Assembly (NCBI RefSeq): GCF_000027225.1
Contig: NC_013892.1
Span: forward strand, 2,852,001-2,916,000
Source: Xenorhabdus bovienii SS-2004
Lineage (GTDB): Bacteria; Pseudomonadota; Gammaproteobacteria; Enterobacterales; Enterobacteriaceae
Direction: 5' to 3'
DNA: 64,000 nucleotides
Shown here in pieces: positions 32,715-43,505 of this stretch; the stretch's first letter is position 1; the number at the start of each line of letters is the position of its first letter. The notes below the pieces were generated by a model, which saw only the letters and a list, made by a program, of their open reading frames with translations, searched no databases and was not told where the DNA came from. The position numbers were made by a program, and so were the translations under genes.

Positions 32715-34139
32715 TTAATTTACCACTCTTTTTTCTATTACACGCTGCTTCCGATTTTTCCGCATACGCCACAAAACCTCCAATATCACAAACCATATCG
32801 GTGTGCCATATAATGCAACGCGGGTATCGTAATCAAACACCATAATCACTACTGTGAAAGCAAAGAATATCAAGGTACACCATGTCATTGGTATGCCCAT
32901 AGGCATTTTATAGATGGAAATTTTATGCAAATCAGGACGTTTTTTACGATAAGCCAGGTAAGCAATCAATATCATTCCCCAGCTATAAATGACCATAATA
33001 GCCGCCACCGTTGAGACAATAGTAAATAATTTCATCACGTTGGGGACAATGAACAGCAGGAATACCCCGCTTGCCATGCAGATAACAGAAAATATCAAAC
33101 TGAAGATAGGAACCGCACTGCTCACTGAGAGTTGTGCGAATTTACCATGCGCCAGCTTTTCTGTGGACAAGCCATACAGCATCCGGGTACACGCGTATAA
33201 ACCACTATTAGCCGAAGACATCGCCGAAGTCAGAGCGACAAAATTAATCACTGCCGCCGCCGCAGGCAACCCAGCCAATGCAAACAGCGTCACAAACGGG
33301 CTGACTTCCGGGGAAATATTCGTCCACGAAGTCACGGCGATAATGCACATAATAGAAAGCACATAGAAAATGATGATCCTGATGGGAATAGTGTTGATGG
33401 CTTTCGGTAAAACTTTTTCTGGTTCTTTAGTTTCCGCAGTCACGGTGCCAACCAGCTCAATGCCAGTAAAAGAGAAAATGGCAATCTGAAAGCCTGCCAG
33501 AAACCCAAACATCCCGTTCGGCAAGAACACTTCAGGATCAGTCAAATGACGAACAGACGCTGTCACGCCATTAGGCGATGTCCATCCGACAAACACCATG
33601 CCGACACCGACGATAATCAGTGCTACGATTGCCACGACTTTGATCATAGCGAACCAGAATTCAGTTTCGCCGAATAACTGTACCGAAAAGAAGTTACACA
33701 AACATATCAGCCCCAAAAGTGACAGAGCTGTGAACCAGAGTGAGACATCAGGAAACCAATATTGGATATAGCCACCGCACACTACAACATCCGCAATACA
33801 GCTGACTACCCAGCTCATCCAGTATGTCCAGCCAAGAAAATAACTGGCTTTCTCACCGAGATAATCCGCCACAAAATCAGCAAAGGTTCGGTAATCCAGT
33901 TTTGTGAGCAACAGTTCTCCCATCGCCCGCATGACCATGAAAGCAAAAAAACCGATCAGCAGGTAAGTCAGGATTATTGAAGTGCCTGATACAGCAATGG
34001 TTTTTCCCGTTCCCATAAACAACCCTGTACCAATAGCCCCTCCAATAGCAATTAATTGAACATGACGTTTGCCTAATCCGCGGTGAAGTTTCTGCGCACC
34101 TGCGGATTGCTCCACAGGTGTTTTTACCGTCCTCGTCAT
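32715..34139 (-). CDS. Amino-acid permease (APC superfamily, AAT family), last gene of the ast operon
   Basis: 474 residues with 12 predicted membrane helices. The opening KLHRGLGKRHVQLIAIGGAI-GTGLFMG and the later FTGIELVGTVTAETKEPEKVLPKAI are the classic signatures of AAT-family amino-acid/H+ symporters (CycA, AroP, GabP group); it looks closest to CycA-like members. It starts 21 bases after astE on the same strand with no terminator between, so it is very likely co-transcribed with the arginine catabolic genes. This suggests import of arginine or a related amino acid that feeds the pathway. Substrate not proven. E. coli has no such gene in its ast operon. Confidence 0.85.
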   Translation of the reverse strand: MTRTVKTPVEQSAGAQKLHRGLGKRHVQLIAIGGAIGTGLFMGTGKTIAVSGTSIILTYLLIGFFAFMVMRAMGELLLTKLDYRTFADFVADYLGEKASYFLGWTYWMSWVVSCIADVVVCGGYIQYWFPDVSLWFTALSLLGLICLCNFFSVQLFGETEFWFAMIKVVAIVALIIVGVGMVFVGWTSPNGVTASVRHLTDPEVFLPNGMFGFLAGFQIAIFSFTGIELVGTVTAETKEPEKVLPKAINTIPIRIIIFYVLSIMCIIAVTSWTNISPEVSPFVTLFALAGLPAAAAVINFVALTSAMSSANSGLYACTRMLYGLSTEKLAHGKFAQLSVSSAVPIFSLIFSVICMASGVFLLFIVPNVMKLFTIVSTVAAIMVIYSWGMILIAYLAYRKKRPDLHKISIYKMPMGIPMTWCTLIFFAFTVVIMVFDYDTRVALYGTPIWFVILEVLWRMRKNRKQRVIEKRVVN

Positions 34140-34160
34140 CGATAACCTCCATAGGATTCT

Positions 34161-35135
34161 TTACGTTAATTGCACCAGCAATAGACCCGCACGCTGACCA
34201 ATGGCAACATGAGCGTTGGGAAATAGAATAAAGTTTGCAGGAGAAGTAATTTTCCAGAATTGATTCGGCTGGCTGGCAATTTCGAACCCGTCCGGCAGCG
34301 CAGTGAAGTTTTTCGTATCCTCAGGAATATGGAGCCGAAAACTGTCCTCTTGTTTGATAATCGCGTCTATAACACGGTAACGCTTCATTGTCGGTTTTTC
34401 CCGTTTAATCAAAAACGAACCCGCCACGACATCACGTAATGCAAGCGTAATATTATTAAATCTGCTCAGGTCGTTCTGTCCAAAAGGACGTGCTTTACCC
34501 ACCTCCATCGTACAACTCTCTACGTTGAAATGTTCACTGGTAAAGTGACTGAACGTCCCGCCGGCTGCGTTATGGAAGACCAGAGCATCAATATCGCTCC
34601 CCTCCAGCCACTGTAGGAAATCAGATGCATATTCACGAGCCTGAAACGGCAGCAAAGCAAACTGTTCATGGCAGGAGCCGCGAATTGCCGTATGCAGATC
34701 AAGGTGCCAGCGCCGTGTTGATGCCCTAACTGCTGGCTCACGAAAGAACTGGCGAACAACCGTTTCCAGCTCCATCGCTCGTTGGGATTCATTCCCTGAA
34801 GGAAAATTCTGGTGGCGGCCGCCAAACATGCGATTGAGATCATTATCGATATAACGCTTATTTTCACGCATGGCGGGTACATTACCGAAAATCAGCAGAA
34901 GGTTGTGCTGCAACGGTAGGCTTCCCAGAGCAAGTTGCGACACTAACTGAATCAGGAGCTCCACGGGCGCGGTTTCATTACCGTGGATACCGACGGAGAG
35001 AATCAACGTATCCGCTTTGCTCTCCTGTGGCAGCAATTGCAATACTCCCTCCGCCAGCCATGAGGCTTTTAAAGCAGGTGGGAAATGCAGAACTTTCTCC
35101 AGTTTCTTTTCAAACAATAAGGTCAATAAATCCAT
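34161..35135 (-). CDS. astE: Succinylglutamate desuccinylase
   Basis: 324 residues (322 in E. coli). It is an M14-like zinc enzyme for the last step: succinylglutamate to succinate and glutamate. The zinc ligands are in SVGIHGNETAPVELLI (H and E) and WHLDLHTAIRGS (H), with a later Glu in SCTMEVGKARPFGQNDLS as the general base. It lies 12 bases downstream of astB. Confidence 0.95.
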   Translation of the reverse strand: MDLLTLLFEKKLEKVLHFPPALKASWLAEGVLQLLPQESKADTLILSVGIHGNETAPVELLIQLVSQLALGSLPLQHNLLLIFGNVPAMRENKRYIDNDLNRMFGGRHQNFPSGNESQRAMELETVVRQFFREPAVRASTRRWHLDLHTAIRGSCHEQFALLPFQAREYASDFLQWLEGSDIDALVFHNAAGGTFSHFTSEHFNVESCTMEVGKARPFGQNDLSRFNNITLALRDVVAGSFLIKREKPTMKRYRVIDAIIKQEDSFRLHIPEDTKNFTALPDGFEIASQPNQFWKITSPANFILFPNAHVAIGQRAGLLLVQLT

Positions 35136-35147
35136 TTTTTCTCCTGA

Positions 35148-36491
35148 TTAACGCTGAAACTCATAGATCGAGCCGAGCTTGAGGATCTGGGTCAATTCAT
35201 CAAGGGCAAAATAGACTTCATTCAGCAATTGGGGATCAACCAAATCTGCGGTATACAGGGAATCGCGATAATACCGTTCAACCCAAGAGGTCAGGCGTTG
35301 ATACAGTTCCGGCGTCATCAGAGCAGCCTGATTCACCGCCGCTAACTCCTGTTCTTTCAAGACGACACGTAACCGCAGGCAGGCAGGGCCTCCGCCATTA
35401 CGCATACTTTCCCGTAAATCAAAAAAGTGGAGTTTCTTAATAGGGGAATCGGCACCAGCAACCAAAGCCTGCAAATACGCCCAGACATTGACATTCTGGC
35501 GACACTCTTCTGGCAAGATCAACATCATATCGCCATTAGGTTGGCTCAATAATTGACTGTTAAAAAGATAGGATCCAACCGCATCCTGAAGCGTCACTTG
35601 TGATGAAGGGACTTCAACCGCAATCAATTTTTGCCCAAGCCGCACCATTTTTTTCTCAAGTTCAGCCAATACGGACTGCTGATTCACAAAGGCCTGCTGA
35701 TGATGGAAAAAAACATTGCGGTTACTGACAGCGATCACGTCGTTATGAAACACTCCGCTATCAATAGCGACCGGATTCTGCTGGGCAAATACCGTTTGAG
35801 CGGCCTCAAGTTGGTGCAGACGAGCGACCGCCTGACTGGCTTCCAATGTCTGCCTTGCCGGATAGAGTTTAGGTGCCGTGCCTTCCTGTAAGGCACTGCG
35901 ACCATACACAAATAGCTGCACACCCGCTTCACCATATTCGCCGCAGAAACGATTATGGTTTGCCGCACCTTCATCTCCCCAGTCCCCATGTTGAGGCAAA
36001 GGATCATGATGGGCGAAACAAGCCTGATCAGGAAAGACGGCTTCCAGCACTCGCGCGGTGACTGTACTTTCCAATGAACGATGCAGTTTGTTATTCAGGT
36101 TCGCCACCGTAAAATGGACTCGTTGATCAGCACTGTCAGCAGAAGGTGAAACCGTTGCTGCATTTGCTGTCCACATGGAAGAAGCGGAACTGAGATTGGA
36201 CAGCAACAAGGGTGAATATTGTGCAGCTTTGCTTAATACCTGCTCATCACTGCCAGTAAAACCCAACTGCCGCAGTGCGGGAAGGTTAGGGCGCTGCTGC
36301 GGGGGCAGAACCCCCTGAACCAGCCCCATATCAGACAGCGACTTCATTTTCATCAATCCCTGAAGCGCAGCTTTGCGGGGATTGGACTGTTGCCCCCGAT
36401 GAGTCATCGAGGCTTCATTACCCATTGACAGCCCGGCGTAATGGTGAGTCATACCCACCAGGCCATCAAAATTTGCTTCAATTCCTGACAT
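35148..36491 (-). CDS. astB: N-succinylarginine dihydrolase
   Basis: 447 residues, the length of E. coli AstB. It converts succinylarginine to succinylornithine, CO2 and two NH3 by a Cys-His-Glu amidinotransferase fold. Visible are the N-terminal [20 protein letters not shown], the His-bearing [20 protein letters not shown], and the catalytic Cys region near [16 protein letters not shown]. It follows astD by 36 bases. Confidence 0.96.
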   Translation of the reverse strand: MSGIEANFDGLVGMTHHYAGLSMGNEASMTHRGQQSNPRKAALQGLMKMKSLSDMGLVQGVLPPQQRPNLPALRQLGFTGSDEQVLSKAAQYSPLLLSNLSSASSMWTANAATVSPSADSADQRVHFTVANLNNKLHRSLESTVTARVLEAVFPDQACFAHHDPLPQHGDWGDEGAANHNRFCGEYGEAGVQLFVYGRSALQEGTAPKLYPARQTLEASQAVARLHQLEAAQTVFAQQNPVAIDSGVFHNDVIAVSNRNVFFHHQQAFVNQQSVLAELEKKMVRLGQKLIAVEVPSSQVTLQDAVGSYLFNSQLLSQPNGDMMLILPEECRQNVNVWAYLQALVAGADSPIKKLHFFDLRESMRNGGGPACLRLRVVLKEQELAAVNQAALMTPELYQRLTSWVERYYRDSLYTADLVDPQLLNEVYFALDELTQILKLGSIYEFQR

Positions 36492-36527
36492 AATTACCTC
36501 TGTTCTCTAAGCTATTAATGACAAAAA

Positions 36528-38006
36528 TCAGGAACGGAAAAAATCCAGACCCGGCGCCGGTGCATCAGGTAAAACCAGCTTGTCTGCCGTCAGAGATGCC
36601 ATTGGCCAGGCACAATAATCTGCGGCATAGTACGCACTGGGACGATGATTGCCCGATGCACCAATACCACCGAACGGGGCAGCGCTGGAGGCGCCGGTCA
36701 ACGGTTTGTTCCAATTCACAATCCCTGCCCTCGCCTCCTGCAACAGATGCTCGAATAGAGCGGCATCCGGCGAAATTAACCCCGTTGCAAGACCAAAGCG
36801 CGTATCATTTGCGATAGAGATGGCTTCTTCAAAAGTGTCATAACGCTTCAAGGTTAACAGAGGTCCAAAATATTCTTCGTCAGGAACCTCTTTGGCATCG
36901 GTCAGATCGATAATGCCGGGTGTCATAAACGTTGAGTCAGGATCAGGTTGAGTCATAGTCAGCAGCGAAACGCCGCCCAATGCCTGTAATCGTGACTGAG
37001 CATCCAGCAGATTTTCTACTGCGGGCAACGAGATCACCCCGCCTATAAACGGTTGGGGATCGGCATCCCAGCGAGACGGGATAATCTGACCTGCGGTATC
37101 AAGTAGCCGTTGAATCAGAGCATCCCCCTTCTCTCCACGTTTTACCAACAGCCTGCGGGCACAGGTACAGCGCTGCCCAGCAGAAATAAACGCAGATTGG
37201 ATGATGGTGTAAACCGCGGCCTCAAGATCGTCATAATCATCCACAATCAGAGCATTGTTGCCGCCCATTTCCAGCGCCAGCATTTTTTCAGGCTGACCCG
37301 CAAGTACGCGGTGGAAATGAAACCCTGTCGCTGCACTGCCGGTAAACAACACACCGTCAATCTCACGGCTATCCAGCAATGCACCGCCAGTTTCCCTTCC
37401 CCCTTGAACCAGATTCAACACACCCGCAGGCAACCCCGCTTTGATCCATAATTGCACGGTTTTTTCCGCCGTCATGGGGGTCAGTTCACTCGGCTTAAAC
37501 ACCAGTGTATTACCGGCAATCAACGCCGGAACAATATGGCCGTTAGGTAAATGGCCGGGAAAATTATAAGGGCCGAAAACCGCCATCACGCCGTGGGGAC
37601 GGTGCTGTAATATCGCCTTGCCATCTGGCATAGGCGTTTCTGAATAGCCAGTCCGCTGTTGCCATCCCTCAATGGAAATAGCAACTTTGCCAATCATAGA
37701 CTGAACTTCTGTCCTTGTTTCCCACAAAGGCTTACTGGTTTCTTCGCTGATCACACGGGCAATGGCCTCTTTTTCCTGTGTGAGTAAATCAGCAAACGCC
37801 TGAATAATAGCTATACGTTTTTCAGCCGTCAGTTTCGCCCATGCCGGGAACGCCCTGCGGGCAGATTGACACGCGTCATTTACTTGACTGACAGAAGCAC
37901 TGTTTGCCTGCCATAAAATCCGCTGATCAAGAGGGGAATATTTGATGACGGGTTCGCCTTGCCCTGCTACCCACCCGCTACCGATATAATTTGCTTGATG
38001 ATTCAT
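36528..38006 (-). CDS. astD: Succinylglutamate semialdehyde dehydrogenase
   Basis: 492 residues, equal to E. coli AstD. It is an NAD-dependent aldehyde dehydrogenase fold. The catalytic Cys280 is in [12 protein letters not shown], the general-base Glu in [12 protein letters not shown], and the cofactor segment in [20 protein letters not shown]. It oxidises succinylglutamate semialdehyde to succinylglutamate. Its ATG overlaps the astA stop by 4 bases. Confidence 0.97.
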   Translation of the reverse strand: MNHQANYIGSGWVAGQGEPVIKYSPLDQRILWQANSASVSQVNDACQSARRAFPAWAKLTAEKRIAIIQAFADLLTQEKEAIARVISEETSKPLWETRTEVQSMIGKVAISIEGWQQRTGYSETPMPDGKAILQHRPHGVMAVFGPYNFPGHLPNGHIVPALIAGNTLVFKPSELTPMTAEKTVQLWIKAGLPAGVLNLVQGGRETGGALLDSREIDGVLFTGSAATGFHFHRVLAGQPEKMLALEMGGNNALIVDDYDDLEAAVYTIIQSAFISAGQRCTCARRLLVKRGEKGDALIQRLLDTAGQIIPSRWDADPQPFIGGVISLPAVENLLDAQSRLQALGGVSLLTMTQPDPDSTFMTPGIIDLTDAKEVPDEEYFGPLLTLKRYDTFEEAISIANDTRFGLATGLISPDAALFEHLLQEARAGIVNWNKPLTGASSAAPFGGIGASGNHRPSAYYAADYCAWPMASLTADKLVLPDAPAPGLDFFRS

Positions 38007-39049
38007 TGTGAAGATCCCTCAGAAAAAAGAGAAATAAAGCGCACAGCATCCCCCTCATCCACATGGAGCACTTCCATCTCCGCAGGAGTCAGTTGCAGTT
38101 CATCATAACTAAACGGATCAGGGATATTCAGGAGCAGTGCCTTAAAGTCCTGAAAGTGCACATTGGAAACAATACACGGCACCCCATTACTCTGTCGGGA
38201 GACCTTTTCGCTTTTTTTGACATAGGCAAGCCGACTTGCCTTGATCGAACGCACATTATCAATTTCTGCTTGCAAGATGGCACCTGCATCAAAAATATCG
38301 ACCCCATCGTTATAGAAGAAACCTTCCTTTTCTAAGATAGCGCGAGCGGGTACGGTATTTTCATGCACCTGACCGATGGCTTTCTGCGCATCTTCCGGCA
38401 GTAGAGGTACATAAATGGGATGGAATGGCATCAATTCCGCAATAAACGTTCTTATACCAATGCCGGTCAAGTAATCGGCCTGAGCGAAAGGGATATTGAA
38501 AAAGTGTTGCCCAAGGGCATTCCAAAACGGGGATTCTCCCTGTAGATCCACCACCCCACGCATTTCCGCAAAAATAGATTTTGGAAAGAGATGCCTGAAT
38601 GCCGAAATAAACAGGAAGCGGCTTCTGGAAAGGAAAACACCATTACCTCCCCCCTGATAATCAGGGTCGAGGAACAACGTACATAACTCACTACACCCCG
38701 TATAATCCTGCCCCACCATAAGCGTTTCAAATGTGTTGTAAACGCCCAGTTCACGGGATGCACGCACCGACCGCTGTAAACGGAAATTATAGAATGCGTC
38801 TTCCAGCCCTACCGCAACTTCCAGTGCACTAACACCAACAACACGATGCTTCTCCGTATCTTCCAGAGTAAATAGGAATCCCTGCTGTGCTCGTCCATTT
38901 ACATCGTTAAATGAATCAATGCTGCGTGAAATCCGTGCCGTCAGGTATTCCTGATTATGTGGCAGCGATGTCAGACCAACGCCAGCACGGGACGAAAGAT
39001 CGAGAATATCTCCTAAATCTTTATGTTGAACGGATCTAAATAGCATCAT
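38003..39049 (-). CDS. astA: Arginine N-succinyltransferase
   Basis: 348 residues (344 in E. coli). It catalyses the first step: succinyl-CoA plus arginine to succinylarginine, using a tandem GNAT-like fold. Conserved stretches are the N-terminal [34 protein letters not shown], and the CoA-binding [20 protein letters not shown]. Two adjacent Met open the frame; either may be used. It lies 20 bases after astC. Confidence 0.96.
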   Translation of the reverse strand: MMLFRSVQHKDLGDILDLSSRAGVGLTSLPHNQEYLTARISRSIDSFNDVNGRAQQGFLFTLEDTEKHRVVGVSALEVAVGLEDAFYNFRLQRSVRASRELGVYNTFETLMVGQDYTGCSELCTLFLDPDYQGGGNGVFLSRSRFLFISAFRHLFPKSIFAEMRGVVDLQGESPFWNALGQHFFNIPFAQADYLTGIGIRTFIAELMPFHPIYVPLLPEDAQKAIGQVHENTVPARAILEKEGFFYNDGVDIFDAGAILQAEIDNVRSIKASRLAYVKKSEKVSRQSNGVPCIVSNVHFQDFKALLLNIPDPFSYDELQLTPAEMEVLHVDEGDAVRFISLFSEGSSQ

Positions 39050-39069
39050 GATATCACCTCAAACCTGTA

Positions 39070-40281
39070 TTATTCCTGAACAAATCGCTTGAGGGCGTTT
39101 TCAAGACGGGCGAAACCGTCATTGATGTCCTGCTCTTCGATATTTAACGCAGGGGCAAAACGCAACACATTTGGACCGGCAATCAAGGCAATCAACCCTT
39201 CTTCCGCAGCGATATTGCTCAGGGTTTTAGCCTTACCCTGATATTTTTTCTCCAGTTCGGCTCCCAGCAGCAAGCCTTTTCCACGTAATTCACTGAACAC
39301 GTGATAACGTTGGTTCAAATCTGACATACGCTTGATAAATTTATGATGACGCTCTTGTACTCCCGCCAGAAACTCCGGTTGGTTAACTAAAGCAACTACC
39401 TGATTGGCAACCGCCGCCGCCAGCGGATTACCGCCGAATGTTGTACCGTGTGAACCCGGCTGGAAAACGTCTGCTATAGGCTGTTTAACCAGCATGGCTC
39501 CGATAGGAAAACCGCCACCAAGACCTTTGGCGCTAGTCAGGATATCTGGCTCAACACCTGTTTCTTCGTAAGCATAAAAATACCCTGTCCGACCAACTCC
39601 TGTCTGGATTTCATCAAAAATCAACAATGCCTGATGTTGGTCACACAGTTCCCGCAAAGCTTTCAGGAAGGCAGGATCAGCAGGAATGACACCGCCTTCA
39701 CCAATGATAGGTTCCACAATCACAGCGCAAGTATTTTCCGAAATGTGGGCTTTGATAGCGTCAATATTGTTATAGGGAAGATGGCTAATTTGTTGCGGCA
39801 ATGGCGCGAAATCTTGTGAGTATTTGGGTTGGCCGCCCACAGTCACCGTAAATAATGTTCTACCGTGGAAGGAATTTTCAAATGAAATGATTTCGTTTTT
39901 ATGACTGCCATATTTATCTAAAGCATATTTTCTCGCAATCTTTAGTGCAGCTTCATTTGCTTCAGCACCCGAATTACAGAAAAAAACCTTATCAGCAAAG
40001 GTATTTTCGACAAGTGTTTTTGCCAGTTTCAAAACAGGTTCATTCGTATAACCATTACCAACATGCCACATACTTTCTATTTGAGAAGTTAATACTTTCT
40101 TTAACTCATCATTGGCATGTCCCAATGAGTTCACCGCGATACCACCGGCAAAATCAACGTATTCTTTCCCTTCCTGATCCCATACACGAGAACCTTTGGC
40201 GCGGACAGGAATAAATTGAGCCGGTGAAAAACAAGGGACCATATACTGATCAAACCAGCTTCTCTGAATCGTGTTTGACAT
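39070..40281 (-). CDS. astC: Succinylornithine transaminase
   Basis: 403 residues (406 in E. coli). It is a class III PLP aminotransferase that converts succinylornithine to succinylglutamate semialdehyde; close relatives include ArgD. Visible: [20 protein letters not shown], the cofactor Asp in [15 protein letters not shown], and the PLP Lys in [18 protein letters not shown]. First gene of the operon; a long AT-rich region lies upstream. Confidence 0.95.
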   Translation of the reverse strand: MSNTIQRSWFDQYMVPCFSPAQFIPVRAKGSRVWDQEGKEYVDFAGGIAVNSLGHANDELKKVLTSQIESMWHVGNGYTNEPVLKLAKTLVENTFADKVFFCNSGAEANEAALKIARKYALDKYGSHKNEIISFENSFHGRTLFTVTVGGQPKYSQDFAPLPQQISHLPYNNIDAIKAHISENTCAVIVEPIIGEGGVIPADPAFLKALRELCDQHQALLIFDEIQTGVGRTGYFYAYEETGVEPDILTSAKGLGGGFPIGAMLVKQPIADVFQPGSHGTTFGGNPLAAAVANQVVALVNQPEFLAGVQERHHKFIKRMSDLNQRYHVFSELRGKGLLLGAELEKKYQGKAKTLSNIAAEEGLIALIAGPNVLRFAPALNIEEQDINDGFARLENALKRFVQE

Positions 40282-41410
40282 TTATTTTTCCTCAAAAAAG
40301 TTAATCACTAAAATAAAAATGAATTGATATACCATGAAATGTATTTGTTTAATTAATAGGTTTACTCATATTTTCTATTAATTATTTCAATTAGTTTCTA
40401 ATTACATTCTATGAGTATCTTTTTCCACCCTTTAAGATTGCAAGCTGAATGCATCATCTCTTTGGGAGTTAACAAAGTCAATACAATGAAATTACAAATA
40501 ATTTACTTTATGATGTTTTTCACAATTTATAAAAGCAGTTTTATTTACAATTTATGCATAGTTTATGCATAAAAAATAAATAAAAAGAGGCATGAATTGA
40601 GGAAATAATAGGAATCAACCTGAATTGTTCAATAACTATTCATTTATCATGTCAGTATTTTACGATTACAATTTCAATAAAAATTTGCAAATGGGCATTT
40701 TACTTTAAAATAAAATAATATACTTAAAAATCAATACATTAATAAATATAACGCTGAAAAATCCATATTCCAGAGACAAAAACCACGATAAAAACGGCAC
40801 AAAGGTTCAGCAATTTACCTTTAGGTCATCAGTTAACTAAAAATCTATCCCAATAAGCGTAATTTTTGCACACAGACTGCACGTAAAAATCGGAGCATGC
40901 ATGTAGTTTATCAATGGTTAGTACATGAGAATGATTCACTGCTCCTTCTTTCAGTCCATACTAAAATGCGTCCAAAAGCTATCGCTTTTATCTGAACACA
41001 GCCCAAGTTCAAAATACCTAATAAAATAGCCCTAATAGGATGGAATTTATACCCAATGGGTTTTGACTAATCAAGACCATAAGTTATTATTAAATATATA
41101 TCTTAATTATCAGAGAAAATAATTTTTCACCATGACTTTAAATATATTAATAAATAAAAATAGCATCATTTATTAATCTAAATCAGGTAAAAATTGAATT
41201 AACCATTTAAAAAAACACTCCCAATATAAAAGGCATCCGTCACATTGGTATATCTGTTGTGGCAGACTGATTTTGGTCACTGTAATTAAGACAGGAACGG
41301 CAAGGAAAATCGACTACGGCAATGCCCATCACGCCTGAACATTGCTACACCCAAGTCTTGGCTAATCAAACACGATTCTGCCCTTTCGCTTAAGTCAACT
41401 TAAACAGGTT
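40282..41410. promoter_or_regulatory. Long AT-rich region between astC and the ABC-F leader
   Basis: More than 1.1 kb with no convincing gene. The astC side should hold the ast promoter; in E. coli this is a sigma-54/NtrC promoter, but only a weak match is seen here (see rejected items). A small hairpin AAAAGC-TATC-GCTTTT lies at 40974-40989. The rest is low-complexity AT sequence and may be decayed DNA. Confidence 0.4.
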
Positions 41411-41414
41411 CTCG

Positions 41415-41455
41415 TTGTCTACTTATAATTGCAGATGATATAAAGATGCTATAAT
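41415..41455 (+). promoter_or_regulatory. Candidate promoter for the ABC-F leader transcript
   Basis: TTGTCT (41415-41420) and TATAAA (41439-41444) are separated by 18 bases. A perfect TATAAT occurs at 41450-41455, just downstream, and could be the -10 of an overlapping promoter, although its -35 is poor. Transcription would begin about 35-45 bases before the leader ATG. Confidence 0.45.
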
Positions 41456-41500
41456 CTATCCATCATCCATTTACCCACAGAGAAGAAAAGGAGGTTAATT

Positions 41501-41584
41501 ATGATGTTAAGTGATGTGATTGAATATTCACATTTCTTTGGTAATCGTCAGCACTCAGGCTTATCCACTAACGCATTGCGTTAA
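41501..41584 (+). CDS. 27-codon leader peptide upstream of the ABC-F gene
   Basis: A short ORF opening ATGATG with a near-ideal Shine-Dalgarno (AAGGAGG at 41488-41494, 6 bases before the ATG), far better than that of the ABC-F gene itself. The peptide begins MMLSDVIEYSHFFGN and ends STNALR. Its 3' half lies inside the first arm and loop of a hairpin (41552-41597). ABC-F antibiotic-resistance genes are often controlled by ribosome stalling on such a leader, which changes folding of the downstream RNA and lets transcription continue. The ORF and its signals are seen; the regulatory role is inferred. Confidence 0.65.
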   Translation: MMLSDVIEYSHFFGNRQHSGLSTNALR

Positions 41585-41605
41585 TCCTGCCTGAGTGAAG
41601 TTTTT
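41552..41605 (+). terminator. Attenuator-type hairpin overlapping the leader ORF
   Basis: Perfect 9-bp arms CACTCAGGC (41552-41560) and GCCTGAGTG (41589-41597) enclose an inner small hairpin AACGCA-T-TGCGTT, followed by AAG and five T (41601-41605). It would stop transcription before the ABC-F gene unless a ribosome occupying the leader prevents its folding. Confidence 0.6.
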
Positions 41606-41690
41606 ACCAATTTAATATCTCTTCCTCAGCTTACAGGGTTATCGCGTTTTATGACCCAAGGTGTTATCACGCCTAAAATTTGAGTAAGCT

Positions 41691-43442
41691 ATGAGTACAT
41701 TATTATCAACCCAAAATCTGTCATTCCATCACGGTCACACTCCACTGTTAGCCGATATTTCTATCTCCATTAATAAAGGCGAGAAAATCGGTCTGATCGG
41801 GTATAACGGTTGTGGAAAAAGTACGCTACTGAAATTACTTTCTTCCAAATTATCACCGAATGAAGGAACCGTAACACTGGCAAATCACTGCATTCTGGCC
41901 TACACCGAACAGCATTTACCGGTTACATTGCACAGTATGACGCTGATTGAGGCTGTGTTGGATAAACTGCCGGCAGAACAACGAATTGAGGACAATTGGC
42001 GGGCGGAAATTTTGTTAAGTGAAATGGGGTTTCAGCCGGAGCAACACAGTCTGGCGATCTCAGCACTCAGTGGCGGTCAGCATACGCGCTTATTACTGGC
42101 GCGGGCGCTTATCATTAACCCAGATTTATTATTGCTGGATGAGCCGAGTAACCATCTCGATTTGCCGACAATTCTCTGGCTTGAGCAATTTCTGACACAG
42201 TGGTGCGGCAGTTTTATTCTAGTTTCTCATGACAATACACTGTTGGATCACTTAACGAATTGCACCTGGATATTACGCGACGGTAATGTGTCTCTCTATC
42301 GTCTTCCGTGCTCGCAAGCCCGTGAAGCGCAGACAGCACAAGATCTCAGTGATGAACACCGCCATAACGCGCAGCAAAAAGAGATTGATCGCATCGCGCA
42401 CAGTGCCAAACGTCTGGCTATCTGGGGCAAAGTGTACGATAACGAAGCGCTTTCCCGTAAAGCCAAACAAATGGAGAAACACGTCGACCGTTTGCAGGAC
42501 TGTCAGGTTGAACTGGCTGTTAGCAGCCAATGGCGGTTGAAACTGACCGGTGATATTTTGCGTGCAGATCGCCTGTGTGAGTTCAATCAACTGACGGTGA
42601 TCCCGGCACCGTCCTGCCCACCACTATATAAAACGGACAATTTATCCGTGAAAAGCGGTGATCGCATTGCAATTATGGGTGCGAACGGAACCGGAAAATC
42701 ATCTCTGTTAAGAATGATTTTGGCACAATCGCAATCTCAGACTCTGACGCTGCCGGATAGTCCTCTTGTACTGCATCCGCGTGTCAATCTTGGGTATTAC
42801 GACCAGAAACTGGCACAGTTGTCCGATAGTGATACGCTGTCTGATGCCTTAAAACCGTTTGCTGCCCTGCTAGACAAACAGCGGAAAATGGCGTTGATCA
42901 GCGCGGGGTTTCCGTATTTGCGCCATCAACAAACAGTCGCATCATTGAGTGGTGGTGAACGCGCCAGACTGTTATTCATCGGCCTGAGTTTGGCGAAATA
43001 TTCATTATTGATGCTGGATGAACCAACCAACCATTTGGATATGGATGGTAAAAATACGCTTCGCGATGAAATCCGGCTGTTCGCGGGTGGATTATTGCTG
43101 GTCAGCCATGATCGTGAATTGATTGAGCAAAGCTGTAACCGTTATTGGTATATTGATGGTCAGCGTTTAACGGAATACCACGATTTGGATGCGGTATATC
43201 AGAAAATCCGTCACGCTAATAGCAATACACAAACGGGCAGCGCACCCGTATCTACGTTTTCTCTCGAACCATCATCGGAAGTGCTCTCTAATGATGACGA
43301 AATGAAACTGGCAGAGCTGATTTCACTAGAGGAAAAACTGGCGACAGATTTGCAACGCAAGGCTGCACACCAGAAACCGATATTACAGCAGCAATGGCGT
43401 GAGCGAGTAGCCCAGTTGCGTCGACAATTGTCGTTGGATTGA
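41691..43442 (+). CDS. ABC-F family ATPase (ribosome-associated, possible resistance protein)
   Basis: 583 residues with two ABC ATPase domains in one chain and no membrane segments, which is the ABC-F architecture. Domain 1: Walker A GYNGCGKST, signature LSGGQHTRL, Walker B LLLLDEPSNHLD. Domain 2: GANGTGKSS, LSGGERARL, LMLDEPTNHLD. The basic linker of about residues 205-300 (RHNAQQKEIDRIAHSAKRLA) is where ABC-F proteins reach into the ribosome. Members either act as translation factors or protect ribosomes from antibiotics. The leader and attenuator upstream favour an inducible resistance role. It is convergent with, and separated by a terminator from, the fcl-like exporter genes. Confidence 0.88.
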   Translation: MSTLLSTQNLSFHHGHTPLLADISISINKGEKIGLIGYNGCGKSTLLKLLSSKLSPNEGTVTLANHCILAYTEQHLPVTLHSMTLIEAVLDKLPAEQRIEDNWRAEILLSEMGFQPEQHSLAISALSGGQHTRLLLARALIINPDLLLLDEPSNHLDLPTILWLEQFLTQWCGSFILVSHDNTLLDHLTNCTWILRDGNVSLYRLPCSQAREAQTAQDLSDEHRHNAQQKEIDRIAHSAKRLAIWGKVYDNEALSRKAKQMEKHVDRLQDCQVELAVSSQWRLKLTGDILRADRLCEFNQLTVIPAPSCPPLYKTDNLSVKSGDRIAIMGANGTGKSSLLRMILAQSQSQTLTLPDSPLVLHPRVNLGYYDQKLAQLSDSDTLSDALKPFAALLDKQRKMALISAGFPYLRHQQTVASLSGGERARLLFIGLSLAKYSLLMLDEPTNHLDMDGKNTLRDEIRLFAGGLLLVSHDRELIEQSCNRYWYIDGQRLTEYHDLDAVYQKIRHANSNTQTGSAPVSTFSLEPSSEVLSNDDEMKLAELISLEEKLATDLQRKAAHQKPILQQQWRERVAQLRRQLSLD

Positions 43443-43460
43443 CATATATCTGTTTTGAAA

Positions 43461-43495
43461 ATAAACATCCGGCAAACCATCCGCCGGATGTTTAT
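43461..43495. terminator. Bidirectional terminator between ABC-F gene and exporter permease
   Basis: Perfect 13-bp inverted repeat (43461-43473 and 43483-43495) with a GC core and AT-rich flanks, lying between two convergent genes 19 bases after the ABC-F stop and 11 bases from the permease stop. Confidence 0.85.
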
Positions 43496-43505
43496 AATAA
43501 TCCCT

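Noticed and set aside
40437..40454. Possible sigma-54 promoter for the ast operon on the minus strand (TTGCA block preceded by a GCAT-type -24 region).
   Set aside because: The -12 side fits but the -24 side matches TGGCAC at only three bases, so it is too weak to call.
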